Positions 1-6,094 of a stretch of 8,910 nt of DNA are shown piece after piece. The notes below the pieces were generated by a model that searched no databases, was not told the DNA's origin, and worked only from the letters and a program-made list of their open reading frames with translations. Within the stretch, counting starts at the first letter, position 1; every line of letters begins with the position of its first letter. The position numbers and the translations under genes are program-made. The stretch comes from Candidatus Brocadia sp. (GTDB lineage Bacteria > Planctomycetota > Brocadiia > Brocadiales > Brocadiaceae), in contig JAUQXU010000078.1 of NCBI GenBank assembly GCA_030837935.1, positions 1-8,910 of the forward strand. Reading direction: 5' to 3'.

Positions 1-109
1 TTTTATTTTAAAGGAGATTGGTTATGAAATGCAAAATTGCCGGTAACACACGTGCGCAAAACTGCATTCAGCCTCCTTCGGGTCTGGGACATGGAGGCCA
101 CCCATTGGC

Positions 110-370
110 CCACCTGTCACAGAACCGGTAAGAGCCTGACGCAAAAAGACGGTGAGGCACCGTGAGAAATACGGCTCTTTCCACATCAAATTCAAACTTC
201 CGCCCGCAAAAAAGCGTCTTGAGTACTTTTTTGATTCCTATTTTTTTCTTTCAGATGGTCCATTCGGTCAAGGGTGGCAACAGCACACTGAACAACCTTG
301 CCCTTTATTTTACAGTTTTCAACAATTTGAAGATATTCGTATTTACCGGATTTTTAGTACGTGCAAACAT
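110..370 (-). pseudogene. Degraded IS1634-family (IS4-group) transposase remnant, frameshifted and internally deleted
   Basis: Reading the minus strand from the ATG at 370 gives MFARTK. After a one-base shift in the A-run it continues SGKYEYLQIVENCKIKGKVV, then QCAVATLDRMDHLKEK, and stops at 192-194. The YLQIVEN...G(K/R)V.Q..(I/V)ATL.R(L/M)D pattern is the start of IS1634-type transposases. In another frame, from about 205 down to 110, the strand reads GRKFEFDVERAVFLTV followed by PHRLFASGSYRFCDRW, which matches the family segment that normally lies several dozen residues further on. The intervening part is missing, and homology is lost after the RW, so no DDE catalytic residues remain. At least two frame changes, an internal deletion and loss of the C-terminus make this a non-functional fossil. 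I could not identify terminal inverted repeats or a target duplication. The family call rests on remembered family motifs, not on an alignment. Confidence 0.82.
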
Positions 371-465
371 AGGAGTTTCTCAAAATAGACACTCCAAATT
401 TATGCCTTATTAATGACGTATATATTTAAATTTTCCATTCCAACAACTCTTTAACAGATAAAAAG

Positions 466-494
466 TTGTTTTATAGTTGAAATAAATATATAAT
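466..494 (+). promoter_or_regulatory. Sigma-70-type promoter for the von Willebrand A gene, with inverted repeat over the -35
   Basis: TTGTTT (466-471) and a perfect TATAAT (489-494) are separated by 17 bases, about 70 bases upstream of the start codon at 564. A 7-base inverted repeat, AACAACT (442-448) and AGTTGTT (464-470), has its right arm on the -35 box, so it could be an operator. In the leader, CAACC-gaat-GGTTG (510-523) followed by TTTTT is a short hairpin with a T-run, too weak to call a terminator. No other feature is seen between the transposase remnant and the gene. The -10 is good and the -35 poor. Confidence 0.45.
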
Positions 495-563
495 ATTTCG
501 AGTATATTCCAACCGAATGGTTGTTTTTGGCAAACTATACAAGAAATTAGGAGCCTGAAAAAA

Positions 564-2705
564 ATGTCATTTAAGGATGAGAATTCACCTGAAAATACTG
601 GTAAAAATGTGAATAAGGAAACAGACCAGAGCAAAAAGGCTGGTTATGTTCCAGAAAAGAAGAGGAGAAAATTTGTCATAATTCCTCTTATTCTAATATT
701 TATAACGATATTGATTATTTTTCTATTGCGCAGGGATGCCTTGCCAATCCTTGAAATATCTCCAGCAGGTTTGAATTTTGGAAATAAAGCGACGGAAATG
801 GAGTTTACCATTAAAAATGTGGCAAAGGCTGAGGGATTTTTCAGGCCAGGCGTTAAACATTTAGAGTTTGAGATTGATAACAGAGGCCTCCCAAACTGGC
901 TTACAGTCAAACCTACCAAAGGCTCTGTATTAGAAGAATCTGCAAAAATCAGCATGAAAGTTAATAGGGAGATCCTTCCTTATGGCAGTTCTATGGCAGA
1001 ACTAAAGATTTTAACTAATGCAGAAAATGGCGTTGTCCGAATATTAGTGCAAAAAGATGAAGAGAAATTGACTCTTATATCTCCATCAGCGGGAACGTCA
1101 GTTTTTGTTGGTGATAAAAAGGCTATAGAATGGACGGCAACTGCCGGAGTTAGTGAAAGTGTAAACATTTTTCTATATTCGAATGGGGTAAACATCGGAA
1201 CGATTGCAGAAAATTATAATTTCAAGAAAGAAGAAGCTGCTCAAGGCTCATTTAGCTGGGAAGTGGATGATTTTATCAGGGAGGGCAATGACTATGCTAT
1301 TAGGATTGAGGATGCGAATAATCCTAAATTATTTGACGTGATCAGCCCAATAAAGATTATCCAGCCACTTCGCGGACTTAAGGTGTTAAATCAGACAACA
1401 GACCACCAGTTCCCCAGCACTGTTCAATTTATATTTTCTTTACGAGACCAGAATAATCACGCTATTTTATTTGATTCTGATCAGGTTGACTGGAAAAACA
1501 TAAAAATTTGGGAAAATAAGAGCGAGATCGATTATTTGGAAAGCCATGCGCTTCTCTATACGCAGGATGATTTCCAGTTACAAGTAATGATTGTGTTAGA
1601 TTTTTCAGCGTCAATGTATGAAACGAACGAAGATATTGATAAGATGACATTGAGCGCTAAAGATTTAATTGACAGTCTTAACGAAACACATCAGGTTGGA
1701 GTGGTAGAATTCCATCGTCCAGATAAACCACCCGCGCTTTTACACGCGTTTACTACTTATAAAAATGCGGCAAAAGAGGCTATTGACAATTTTAGTTACG
1801 GCAAGATTTACCGCGATTTTTCAAGCTGCTGGGATGCCGTGCAAACGGGCTTACAACAATTTCCTGAAAAACCTGACCCCAATGTTTTCAAGACGCTCGT
1901 ATTCTTATCAGACGGATTTGATAATAGCAGTTTTAACACCCCGGATCACGTTATTGCTTTAGCGAAAGAAAGAGACGTTCACATATACGTCCTGGGGATA
2001 GGGCCTGGCAGCGAAGAAAAAGTGTTGGAAACCATTGCTCTCGAAACAGGAGGCACGTACATTTATTCAGAAAATATAAACGTCTTACGTGAAAGGTTTA
2101 AGCAAATAATCAAAGACGTAAAAGGTCAATATAAGATAAAGTATATTACCCCAAAAAAACCAGAGGATGGCCGCTTTGTCGTGGAAAGTGAGATTACATA
2201 TAAGGGCGTTACCGCCACACCATTATTACACGAAGAAATAGACCCGTCTTCTATTTTCGGAAAAACTATTGAGGGTATAGTGCGGTTTTCCGCCCCTTCC
2301 GTAATCAAATACCATCAGGCTGAAATATTTATGTGGTGTGAACATACGCCAAGATACGTTAATAAATTTCGCTTTTGGATAGGCGCCGATAAACCTTACA
2401 ACGTGGTGCTTACGTCATCATACGACGGAGGACTTTGCCAGAATTGGACGTTAAACAAAGAAGCTGACGGCTGGTATAGTTTGACGTCTCCTGACAAAAC
2501 GGATACCCGTTACAACCTTGCATTTGGAGCTTTTGGGACTATTTGCAAGATAGTTGTTACGGATATTAATGAGGAAGGGTTTAAAATTCCTTTTAAATTC
2601 GACAATTCAATTTATGACATTGGGCAAGCATTTTATGAAGAAGGAAAAATGTCTCAAACAAAAGATTGGTCAACTGACATTATCGTCGGGAACGTTGCAA
2701 AATGA
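564..2705 (+). CDS. Membrane-anchored multidomain von Willebrand factor A (VWA) protein
   Basis: This is a 713-residue protein. The ATG at 564 follows AGGAG at 549-553. Residues 1-36 are charged and probably cytoplasmic. Residues 37-55 form one hydrophobic span followed by RR, so the rest should be extracytoplasmic, anchored at the N-terminus. Residues about 60-168 resemble an immunoglobulin-like beta domain of the BACON/ASPM type (LEISPAGLNFG). Residues about 169-265 look like a second beta domain starting LTLISPSAGTSVFVGDKKAIEW. The VWA domain spans about 338-525. Its MIDAS metal site shows D346-x-S348-x-S350 and D450 in LSDGFD; the usual threonine appears to be Ser420. Residues 566-713 form an unassigned C-terminal region. 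VWA domains bind protein partners through a divalent metal. No AAA ATPase or chelatase partner is adjacent, so the partner and role are unknown. The gene stands alone between its own promoter and terminator. Confidence 0.9.
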   Translation: MSFKDENSPENTGKNVNKETDQSKKAGYVPEKKRRKFVIIPLILIFITILIIFLLRRDALPILEISPAGLNFGNKATEMEFTIKNVAKAEGFFRPGVKHLEFEIDNRGLPNWLTVKPTKGSVLEESAKISMKVNREILPYGSSMAELKILTNAENGVVRILVQKDEEKLTLISPSAGTSVFVGDKKAIEWTATAGVSESVNIFLYSNGVNIGTIAENYNFKKEEAAQGSFSWEVDDFIREGNDYAIRIEDANNPKLFDVISPIKIIQPLRGLKVLNQTTDHQFPSTVQFIFSLRDQNNHAILFDSDQVDWKNIKIWENKSEIDYLESHALLYTQDDFQLQVMIVLDFSASMYETNEDIDKMTLSAKDLIDSLNETHQVGVVEFHRPDKPPALLHAFTTYKNAAKEAIDNFSYGKIYRDFSSCWDAVQTGLQQFPEKPDPNVFKTLVFLSDGFDNSSFNTPDHVIALAKERDVHIYVLGIGPGSEEKVLETIALETGGTYIYSENINVLRERFKQIIKDVKGQYKIKYITPKKPEDGRFVVESEITYKGVTATPLLHEEIDPSSIFGKTIEGIVRFSAPSVIKYHQAEIFMWCEHTPRYVNKFRFWIGADKPYNVVLTSSYDGGLCQNWTLNKEADGWYSLTSPDKTDTRYNLAFGAFGTICKIVVTDINEEGFKIPFKFDNSIYDIGQAFYEEGKMSQTKDWSTDIIVGNVAK

Positions 2706-2730
2706 TTAGACCTGTGATTGCCTTAAAGTT

Positions 2731-2755
2731 GGGCGAACGACAGTTCGCCCTTCTT
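2731..2755 (+). terminator. Rho-independent terminator of the VWA gene
   Basis: A perfect 8-base-pair stem GGGCGAAC / GTTCGCCC (2731-2738 and 2743-2750) has a 4-base loop GACA and is followed by TTCTT. It starts 25 bases after the stop codon. The GC-rich stem and immediate T-rich tail make it a convincing intrinsic terminator for the plus-strand gene. It may also block readthrough from the convergent CBS gene, although the minus-strand side lacks a clean T-tail. Confidence 0.8.
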
Positions 2756-2769
2756 AAATATATGCCCTG

Positions 2770-2893
2770 TTCAAAATCAAAGAATAACTGCATCCACAAA
2801 AGAAAAAATTTACCGCATGATTTTTTATAAAGCAATGTTCGAACTTCTTCCTTACACTGCCATTATACCCTGGATTTTTTTCTTTGATTTGAA
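2770..2893. repeat. Imperfect inverted repeat enclosing 95 bases
   Basis: TTCAAAATCAAAGAA (2770-2784) is the reverse complement of TTCTTTGATTTGAA (2880-2893) apart from one inserted A. A weaker match, ATCCA, continues further in. The arms lie between the VWA terminator and the end of the convergent CBS gene. The enclosed 95 bases show no convincing gene. This could be a miniature mobile element remnant, or a large stem-loop in the 3' region of the CBS transcript. AT-rich DNA yields such matches by chance, so the call is tentative. Confidence 0.3.
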
Positions 2894-2920
2894 TAGAAAA
2901 AGTTCTTAACCCTTTATACT

Positions 2921-3400
2921 TTATGCCTGAGTCTCCTTTTCCGAAGATGCAATTTCTGCAAAAAATTCGACTTCCCCACGTTCGCTGCTGATCTTAATAA
3001 ATTCCGGCTTTAAAACACCATACACACATTTCAAAATATCACACCTCGATACTACCCCTATTGGTACATCATCTTTTATGACAGGAACCCGCATGACATT
3101 CTGTTTTGTCATGATATGAATGATATCTTCCACAGTTGTATCCTCTGATACAGAGATGGGTTTCTTTGTCATGATTTCTTCAGCCGTTACCTTATCTAGA
3201 GGTTTTCCATAATCCATAGCCCTTATAAGATCAAACTCGCTAACAACACCAATCAATTTGTTATTTTCATCAACCACAGGCATCCCGCTAAACAATCCGG
3301 ATAACATCTTTTCGGCCAGATGCCTACCAGTTGCCTCCCTTTTTGCTGCGATAAGAGTTTTAGTCATAATATCTCTTGCTACAATGTCTCTTGCTGCCAT
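2921..3400 (-). CDS. Twin CBS-domain protein
   Basis: This is a 159-residue soluble protein made almost entirely of two tandem CBS domains, about residues 7-66 and 73-132. Each opens with the characteristic (D/E)IMT motif (RDIMTKTLIAA and EEIMTKKPISVSEDTTV). Each also contains the strand pattern (M/V)PV(V/I)...IGVVS..D (GMPVVDENNKLIGVVSEFDL and RVPVIKDDVPIGVVSRCDIL). Such Bateman pairs bind adenine nucleotides or related ligands and act as sensors, either alone or by acting on a partner; no catalytic domain is fused here. A short C-terminal tail (about 133-159) is unassigned. The ATG at 3400 is preceded by GGGAGG at a suitable distance. The gene is monocistronic in this window and points toward the VWA gene. 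Ligand and target cannot be told from sequence. Confidence 0.92.
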   Translation of the reverse strand: MAARDIVARDIMTKTLIAAKREATGRHLAEKMLSGLFSGMPVVDENNKLIGVVSEFDLIRAMDYGKPLDKVTAEEIMTKKPISVSEDTTVEDIIHIMTKQNVMRVPVIKDDVPIGVVSRCDILKCVYGVLKPEFIKISSERGEVEFFAEIASSEKETQA

Positions 3401-3608
3401 TATGCATCCTCCCTGTAAAAGGTTTCTTTGAATAACCCAATATTATTGCTCATTTGCAATTATTACAATGAATGGAATCTCTTTTTTCTTCTATACTTAT
3501 TCAGAACAAACTGTAATAAATTCCGATTTTACCATACTGCTGAGGATATTGCATCCCGATATGCCCCCTACCATATGTCTTGTTTTTTTACCAATAAATT
3601 TTGCGCTT

Positions 3609-3636
3609 ATTATACGCTTAAATAACAGTTTGTCAA
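3609..3636 (-). promoter_or_regulatory. Perfect-consensus sigma-70 promoter, about 200-base leader before the CBS gene
   Basis: On the minus strand TTGACA (3636-3631) and TATAAT (3614-3609) are both exact consensus hexamers with a 16-base spacer. Transcription would start near 3602 and run toward the CBS gene start at 3400, leaving a leader of about 200 bases. A second, weaker candidate nearer the gene is TTGTAA (3468-3463), 17 bases, TAATAT (3445-3440). No riboswitch class was recognised in the leader. Confidence 0.6.
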
Positions 3637-3644
3637 TTAATTAG

Positions 3645-3670
3645 TGTCCGAACGAGGGGTCATGGGGTCA
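3645..3670. repeat. TGTCCGA plus tandem GGGGTCA motifs, possible IS200/RAYT-type element end
   Basis: TGTCCGA (3645-3651) is followed by GGGGTCA twice, at 3656-3662 and 3664-3670. Repeated GGGGTCA strings next to palindromes are reminiscent of sequence near REP-associated tyrosine transposase genes, but no transposase is present here. TGTCCGA recurs in both arms of the palindrome at 3782-3817, which suggests that 3645-3817 is one small non-autonomous or decayed unit. This is inferred from motif resemblance only. Confidence 0.3.
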
Positions 3671-3781
3671 TACCTTTGCAGATTATCTGAGAATTCACTA
3701 GTAATCTTAAATGCATACTGTATATTGTCTAATATTAATACACTTGGTCAATATATAGTATAGCGTCTGGCACTCAAAGTA

Positions 3782-3817
3782 ATTCTCGGACAGCCTGTTT
3801 ACGGGTTGTCCGAGAAT
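3782..3817. repeat. REP-like palindrome with perfect 11-base arms
   Basis: ATTCTCGGACA (3782-3792) and TGTCCGAGAAT (3807-3817) are exact inverted repeats. Four more pairs including G-T wobbles extend the stem to 15 pairs with a GTTTAC loop. It lies 83 bases beyond the 3' end of the phospholipase D-like gene on the minus strand. Neither side has a T-run, so an intrinsic terminator is unlikely. A REP-type repeat or an mRNA 3'-end stabiliser fits better. Confidence 0.6.
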
Positions 3818-3899
3818 ACAAATCAACAGGGCAGAAAAAATTGGTAAGTAATACCGGCTCTTCCTAATTCTTCCTCCATAGTTAAATTTATTTTGTCCG

Positions 3900-4511
3900 T
3901 CATTCTGGCTGATATTTTGAAATTGTCTTAAGCCGCTCAAGGAATGCCTCTGCCACACTGTGCGATTTTATTAAGACCGATGCCTCGTGATTTTTCTTGA
4001 GTGCGCTATATGTCCAGTTCGTACTGCCTAAAATGGTAATATAACCATCTACGACCACTATCTTACTATGGGTAACACGGTCGTCACTATCATAATATAC
4101 CGTGACACCGTTTTTTCTAAGCAGTTCGTATGCATTGTCGCTTTTCCTTTCCAGTTTTTTCCCCTTTTTCCCTGTTTCCCAAAACATGATATTCTGATCA
4201 AAGATAACAGTTACTTCTAGCCCACGCCGATGGGCACTTATAAGGTCATTGACCAAATTATATTCCCAACCCCGGCTATACCTGGGATCGATGTCGGCCA
4301 TATACATTACGCACATGATGGATTTTTTTGCGGTAATCAATGCCTGGTGTACCTGTGGATAATAGTCACTATTCACCAGTGGTATGACATCGTCGGCAGG
4401 CAGAGCGAAAGAAGAAGGACTGCAAAAGACCCACAGAACGAAAACAACAGTGATAGAAAATTTATTCGTTATGTGTTTAAGGTATTGCATAAAATATTTT
4501 AAATTTTCCAT
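3900..4511 (-). CDS. Secreted single-HKD phospholipase D-like protein (Nuc-type)
   Basis: This is a 203-residue protein of the phospholipase D superfamily. The HKD motif is complete: H148-S-K150, then D155, then G162-S-T-N165 (THSKIVVVDGYITILGSTNW). One motif in about 200 residues is the architecture of the Nuc endonuclease type, which dimerises to build its active site; larger members carry two motifs. The N-terminus has basic residues, a hydrophobic run (about 18-30) and SFA before LPADD, so a signal peptide cleaved near residue 36 is likely and the enzyme should act outside the cytoplasm. The substrate (DNA or phospholipid) cannot be decided. The ATG at 4511 directly follows the mtaB stop codon (TAAATG) with no clear ribosome-binding site, which suggests translational coupling. 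A second ATG at codon 8 is a possible alternative start. Confidence 0.88.
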   Translation of the reverse strand: MENLKYFMQYLKHITNKFSITVVFVLWVFCSPSSFALPADDVIPLVNSDYYPQVHQALITAKKSIMCVMYMADIDPRYSRGWEYNLVNDLISAHRRGLEVTVIFDQNIMFWETGKKGKKLERKSDNAYELLRKNGVTVYYDSDDRVTHSKIVVVDGYITILGSTNWTYSALKKNHEASVLIKSHSVAEAFLERLKTISKYQPE

Positions 4512-5858
4512 TTATTGTAAAGTCCCTATTGCAACCGAAGGGGTAATTTCGTCTATTTGTACAGAAACAACCGTATTTTTAACCATATCCGGACCATCAA
4601 ATAAAACCTTGATATAGTGTTCAGAGTAACCACATAATTTACTCGTTTTGTGATCTCTTTGTGCTTCCACGAGTATATCTACACGCCTGTTTAAAAAATT
4701 TTTTTTGTAATTAAAAGCAAAAATGCTTGCTGTAGCTTCCAGGATTTTTTTTCTTTGTTTGATGATTTGAGGTTGACAATGGTCAGACATCTTTGCCGCT
4801 GGCGTACCTTCTCGTGCGCTAAAAGGGAATATATGCATCCGGCTAAAGCCAGCTTTTTTACAGAGATTGACGGTGTTTTCAAAGTGTATATCTTTTTCCC
4901 CCGGGAAACCTATTATGACGTCTGTAGTAAACGACGGCAAATCAATCCTTGATCGGATATTATCCAATATCTCTAAATATTGCGATGCGGTATACTTTCT
5001 ATTCATCCTCTTCAGAATAAAATCATCTCCACTTTGCAAAGGAATATGGAAGTGCGGGCATACTTTTTTTGTGTGTGCGGCAAGGTCGATTAAATCGCTG
5101 GTCATTTCATTTACCTCGACCGAGCTCAGTCGGATTCTCTCCAGACCTGACAGAGTACTCAACATGGTAATAATGTCCAATAATTGGTGATTTCCCAGGG
5201 TATCCCTGCCATAAGCTCCCAAATGAATACCCGTCAATATGACTTCCTTGTAACCATTCTGGATCAGGCGTTTTGCTTCTTCTAAGATATCCTGTGGTCT
5301 GCGGCTTTTGATCCCTCCCCGAACGAAGGGGATAATGCAATAAGAACAGTACATGTCACACCCATCTTCAATTTTCAGGAATGCCCTCGTGTGACCTGTA
5401 AAATAACTTATCTTGAGATTATAAATGGGAGCTTCGGTCAGCCCGGAAACAGATTTTCTCCCAGAAAACCCCTTTTCACTCTCCTCCTTACCCATTCCAT
5501 CGAGAGCGGGAAGAATTGTCATGCCACTGATTACAATTTCAGCCAGACGTGCCTCTTCTGCCTTGGTAATCACATAGTCTACCCCTTCCATTTTTTTAAT
5601 GGTTTCTGTATCAGCTTCTGCGTAACAGCCGGTAACAACAACTGTTGCTCCGGGATTTTTTCGCTTCACCTTTTTGATGTATTGACGCGATTTCTCATCA
5701 CTGGCTGAAGTGACCGTACACGTGTTAATTACATAAAGGTCAGCTGCTTGTTCAGGCGCAGTTTCTAAAAACCCTTTAGCCGCGAGAGATTCCCGGATGG
5801 CCTGGGTCTCATATTGATTAACCTTGCATCCAAGCGTGATAAAGGCGCACGTCTTCAT
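4512..5858 (-). CDS. mtaB: tRNA (N6-threonylcarbamoyladenosine(37)-C2)-methylthiotransferase MtaB
   Basis: This radical-SAM enzyme adds a methylthio group to t6A37 of ANN-decoding tRNAs, giving ms2t6A. Numbered from the ATG at 5858 it is 448 residues. The N-terminal UPF0004 domain opens MKTCAFITLGCKVNQYET and supplies C11, C47 (NTCTVTSASDEKSRQ) and C78 (VTGCYAE) for the auxiliary iron-sulfur cluster. The radical-SAM motif is C167-x3-C171-x2-C174 (GCDMYCSYCIIP), followed by the barrel to about 375. A TRAM-like RNA-binding domain fills about 385-445. The LGCKVNQYET signature favours MtaB over MiaB or RimO. The frame is open 10 codons further up to a TTG at 5888, but family N-termini begin at MKT, so the internal ATG is preferred. 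Neither start has a good ribosome-binding site. The phospholipase D-like gene follows immediately, probably co-transcribed. Confidence 0.95.
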   Translation of the reverse strand: MKTCAFITLGCKVNQYETQAIRESLAAKGFLETAPEQAADLYVINTCTVTSASDEKSRQYIKKVKRKNPGATVVVTGCYAEADTETIKKMEGVDYVITKAEEARLAEIVISGMTILPALDGMGKEESEKGFSGRKSVSGLTEAPIYNLKISYFTGHTRAFLKIEDGCDMYCSYCIIPFVRGGIKSRRPQDILEEAKRLIQNGYKEVILTGIHLGAYGRDTLGNHQLLDIITMLSTLSGLERIRLSSVEVNEMTSDLIDLAAHTKKVCPHFHIPLQSGDDFILKRMNRKYTASQYLEILDNIRSRIDLPSFTTDVIIGFPGEKDIHFENTVNLCKKAGFSRMHIFPFSAREGTPAAKMSDHCQPQIIKQRKKILEATASIFAFNYKKNFLNRRVDILVEAQRDHKTSKLCGYSEHYIKVLFDGPDMVKNTVVSVQIDEITPSVAIGTLQ

Positions 5859-5910
5859 ATTTTTGACAGGTTTTATAGGATAAAACAAGATAGTGTCGCA
5901 TATAAAAAAC

Positions 5911-5938
5911 TTGACAAGTATTGCCGCTGATGTACACT
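5911..5938 (+). promoter_or_regulatory. Candidate sigma-70 promoter(s) for ald
   Basis: TTGACA (5911-5916), 16 bases, TACACT (5933-5938) points toward ald, with about 150 bases of leader. A second TTGACA lies at 5943-5948, with TTTATT at 5965-5970 as its possible -10. The perfect -35 boxes support a promoter region; both -10 boxes match 4 of 6. No clear promoter was found for mtaB in the opposite direction. Confidence 0.45.
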
Positions 5939-5970
5939 ACTGTTGACAAATAAGCAGCACGGGGTTTATT

Positions 5971-6040
5971 GGCTACGAATGGACACGAATTTCAGCGAAT
6001 ATTTCTTTTCATTCGTGTTTATTTGCGCCCATTCGTGGCT
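5971..6040. repeat. 70-base imperfect inverted repeat with nested CACGAAT/ATTCGTG arms
   Basis: The outer arms are GGCTACGAATGG (5971-5982) and CCATTCGTGGCT (6029-6040), pairing with two G-T wobbles. Nested inside are CACGAAT (5984-5990) and ATTCGTG (6011-6017). The intervening bases are AT-rich. Dispersed repeats with 'CACGAATGGACACGAAT'-like arms occur in many bacterial genomes, so this is probably a genomic repeat copy. It lies 54 bases before ald and, if transcribed, would fold in the ald leader. Confidence 0.7.
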
Positions 6041-6094
6041 AAAAATTAAAATGATTTTATCAGACTCTACTACTTTTTTGAAGAGAAAATCCAG

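Noticed and set aside
24..131. 35-codon frame with AAGGAG upstream of its ATG
   Set aside because: It overlaps the decayed transposase on the other strand, its product resembles nothing I recognise, and it is short; the Shine-Dalgarno match is probably chance.
39..179. Apparent structured RNA or riboswitch: stems 37-44/124-131, 71-76/93-98, 130-136/173-179 and 149-154/158-163
   Set aside because: Much of the region (from 110 on) is explained by the minus-strand transposase remnant (ERAVFLTV...RLFASGS), no known riboswitch core matches, and the best stems have no T-tail.
152..413. Two plus-strand frames of about 80 codons
   Set aside because: They are shadows antisense to the IS1634 remnant, with low-complexity, Phe-rich translations and no ribosome-binding sites.
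2817..2909. 30-codon plus-strand frame (MIFYKAMFELLPYTAIIPW...)
   Set aside because: No ribosome-binding site, and it lies within an AT-rich inverted-repeat spacer downstream of a strong terminator; hydrophobic content reflects T-rich DNA.
3497..3574. 25-codon minus-strand frame in the CBS leader, possible leader peptide
   Set aside because: No ribosome-binding site before its ATG and no codon run suggesting attenuation.
5859..5888. TTG start extending MtaB by 10 residues
   Set aside because: Family N-termini begin at MKTCAFITLGCKVNQYET; the extension has no ribosome-binding site and TTG is a weaker start.
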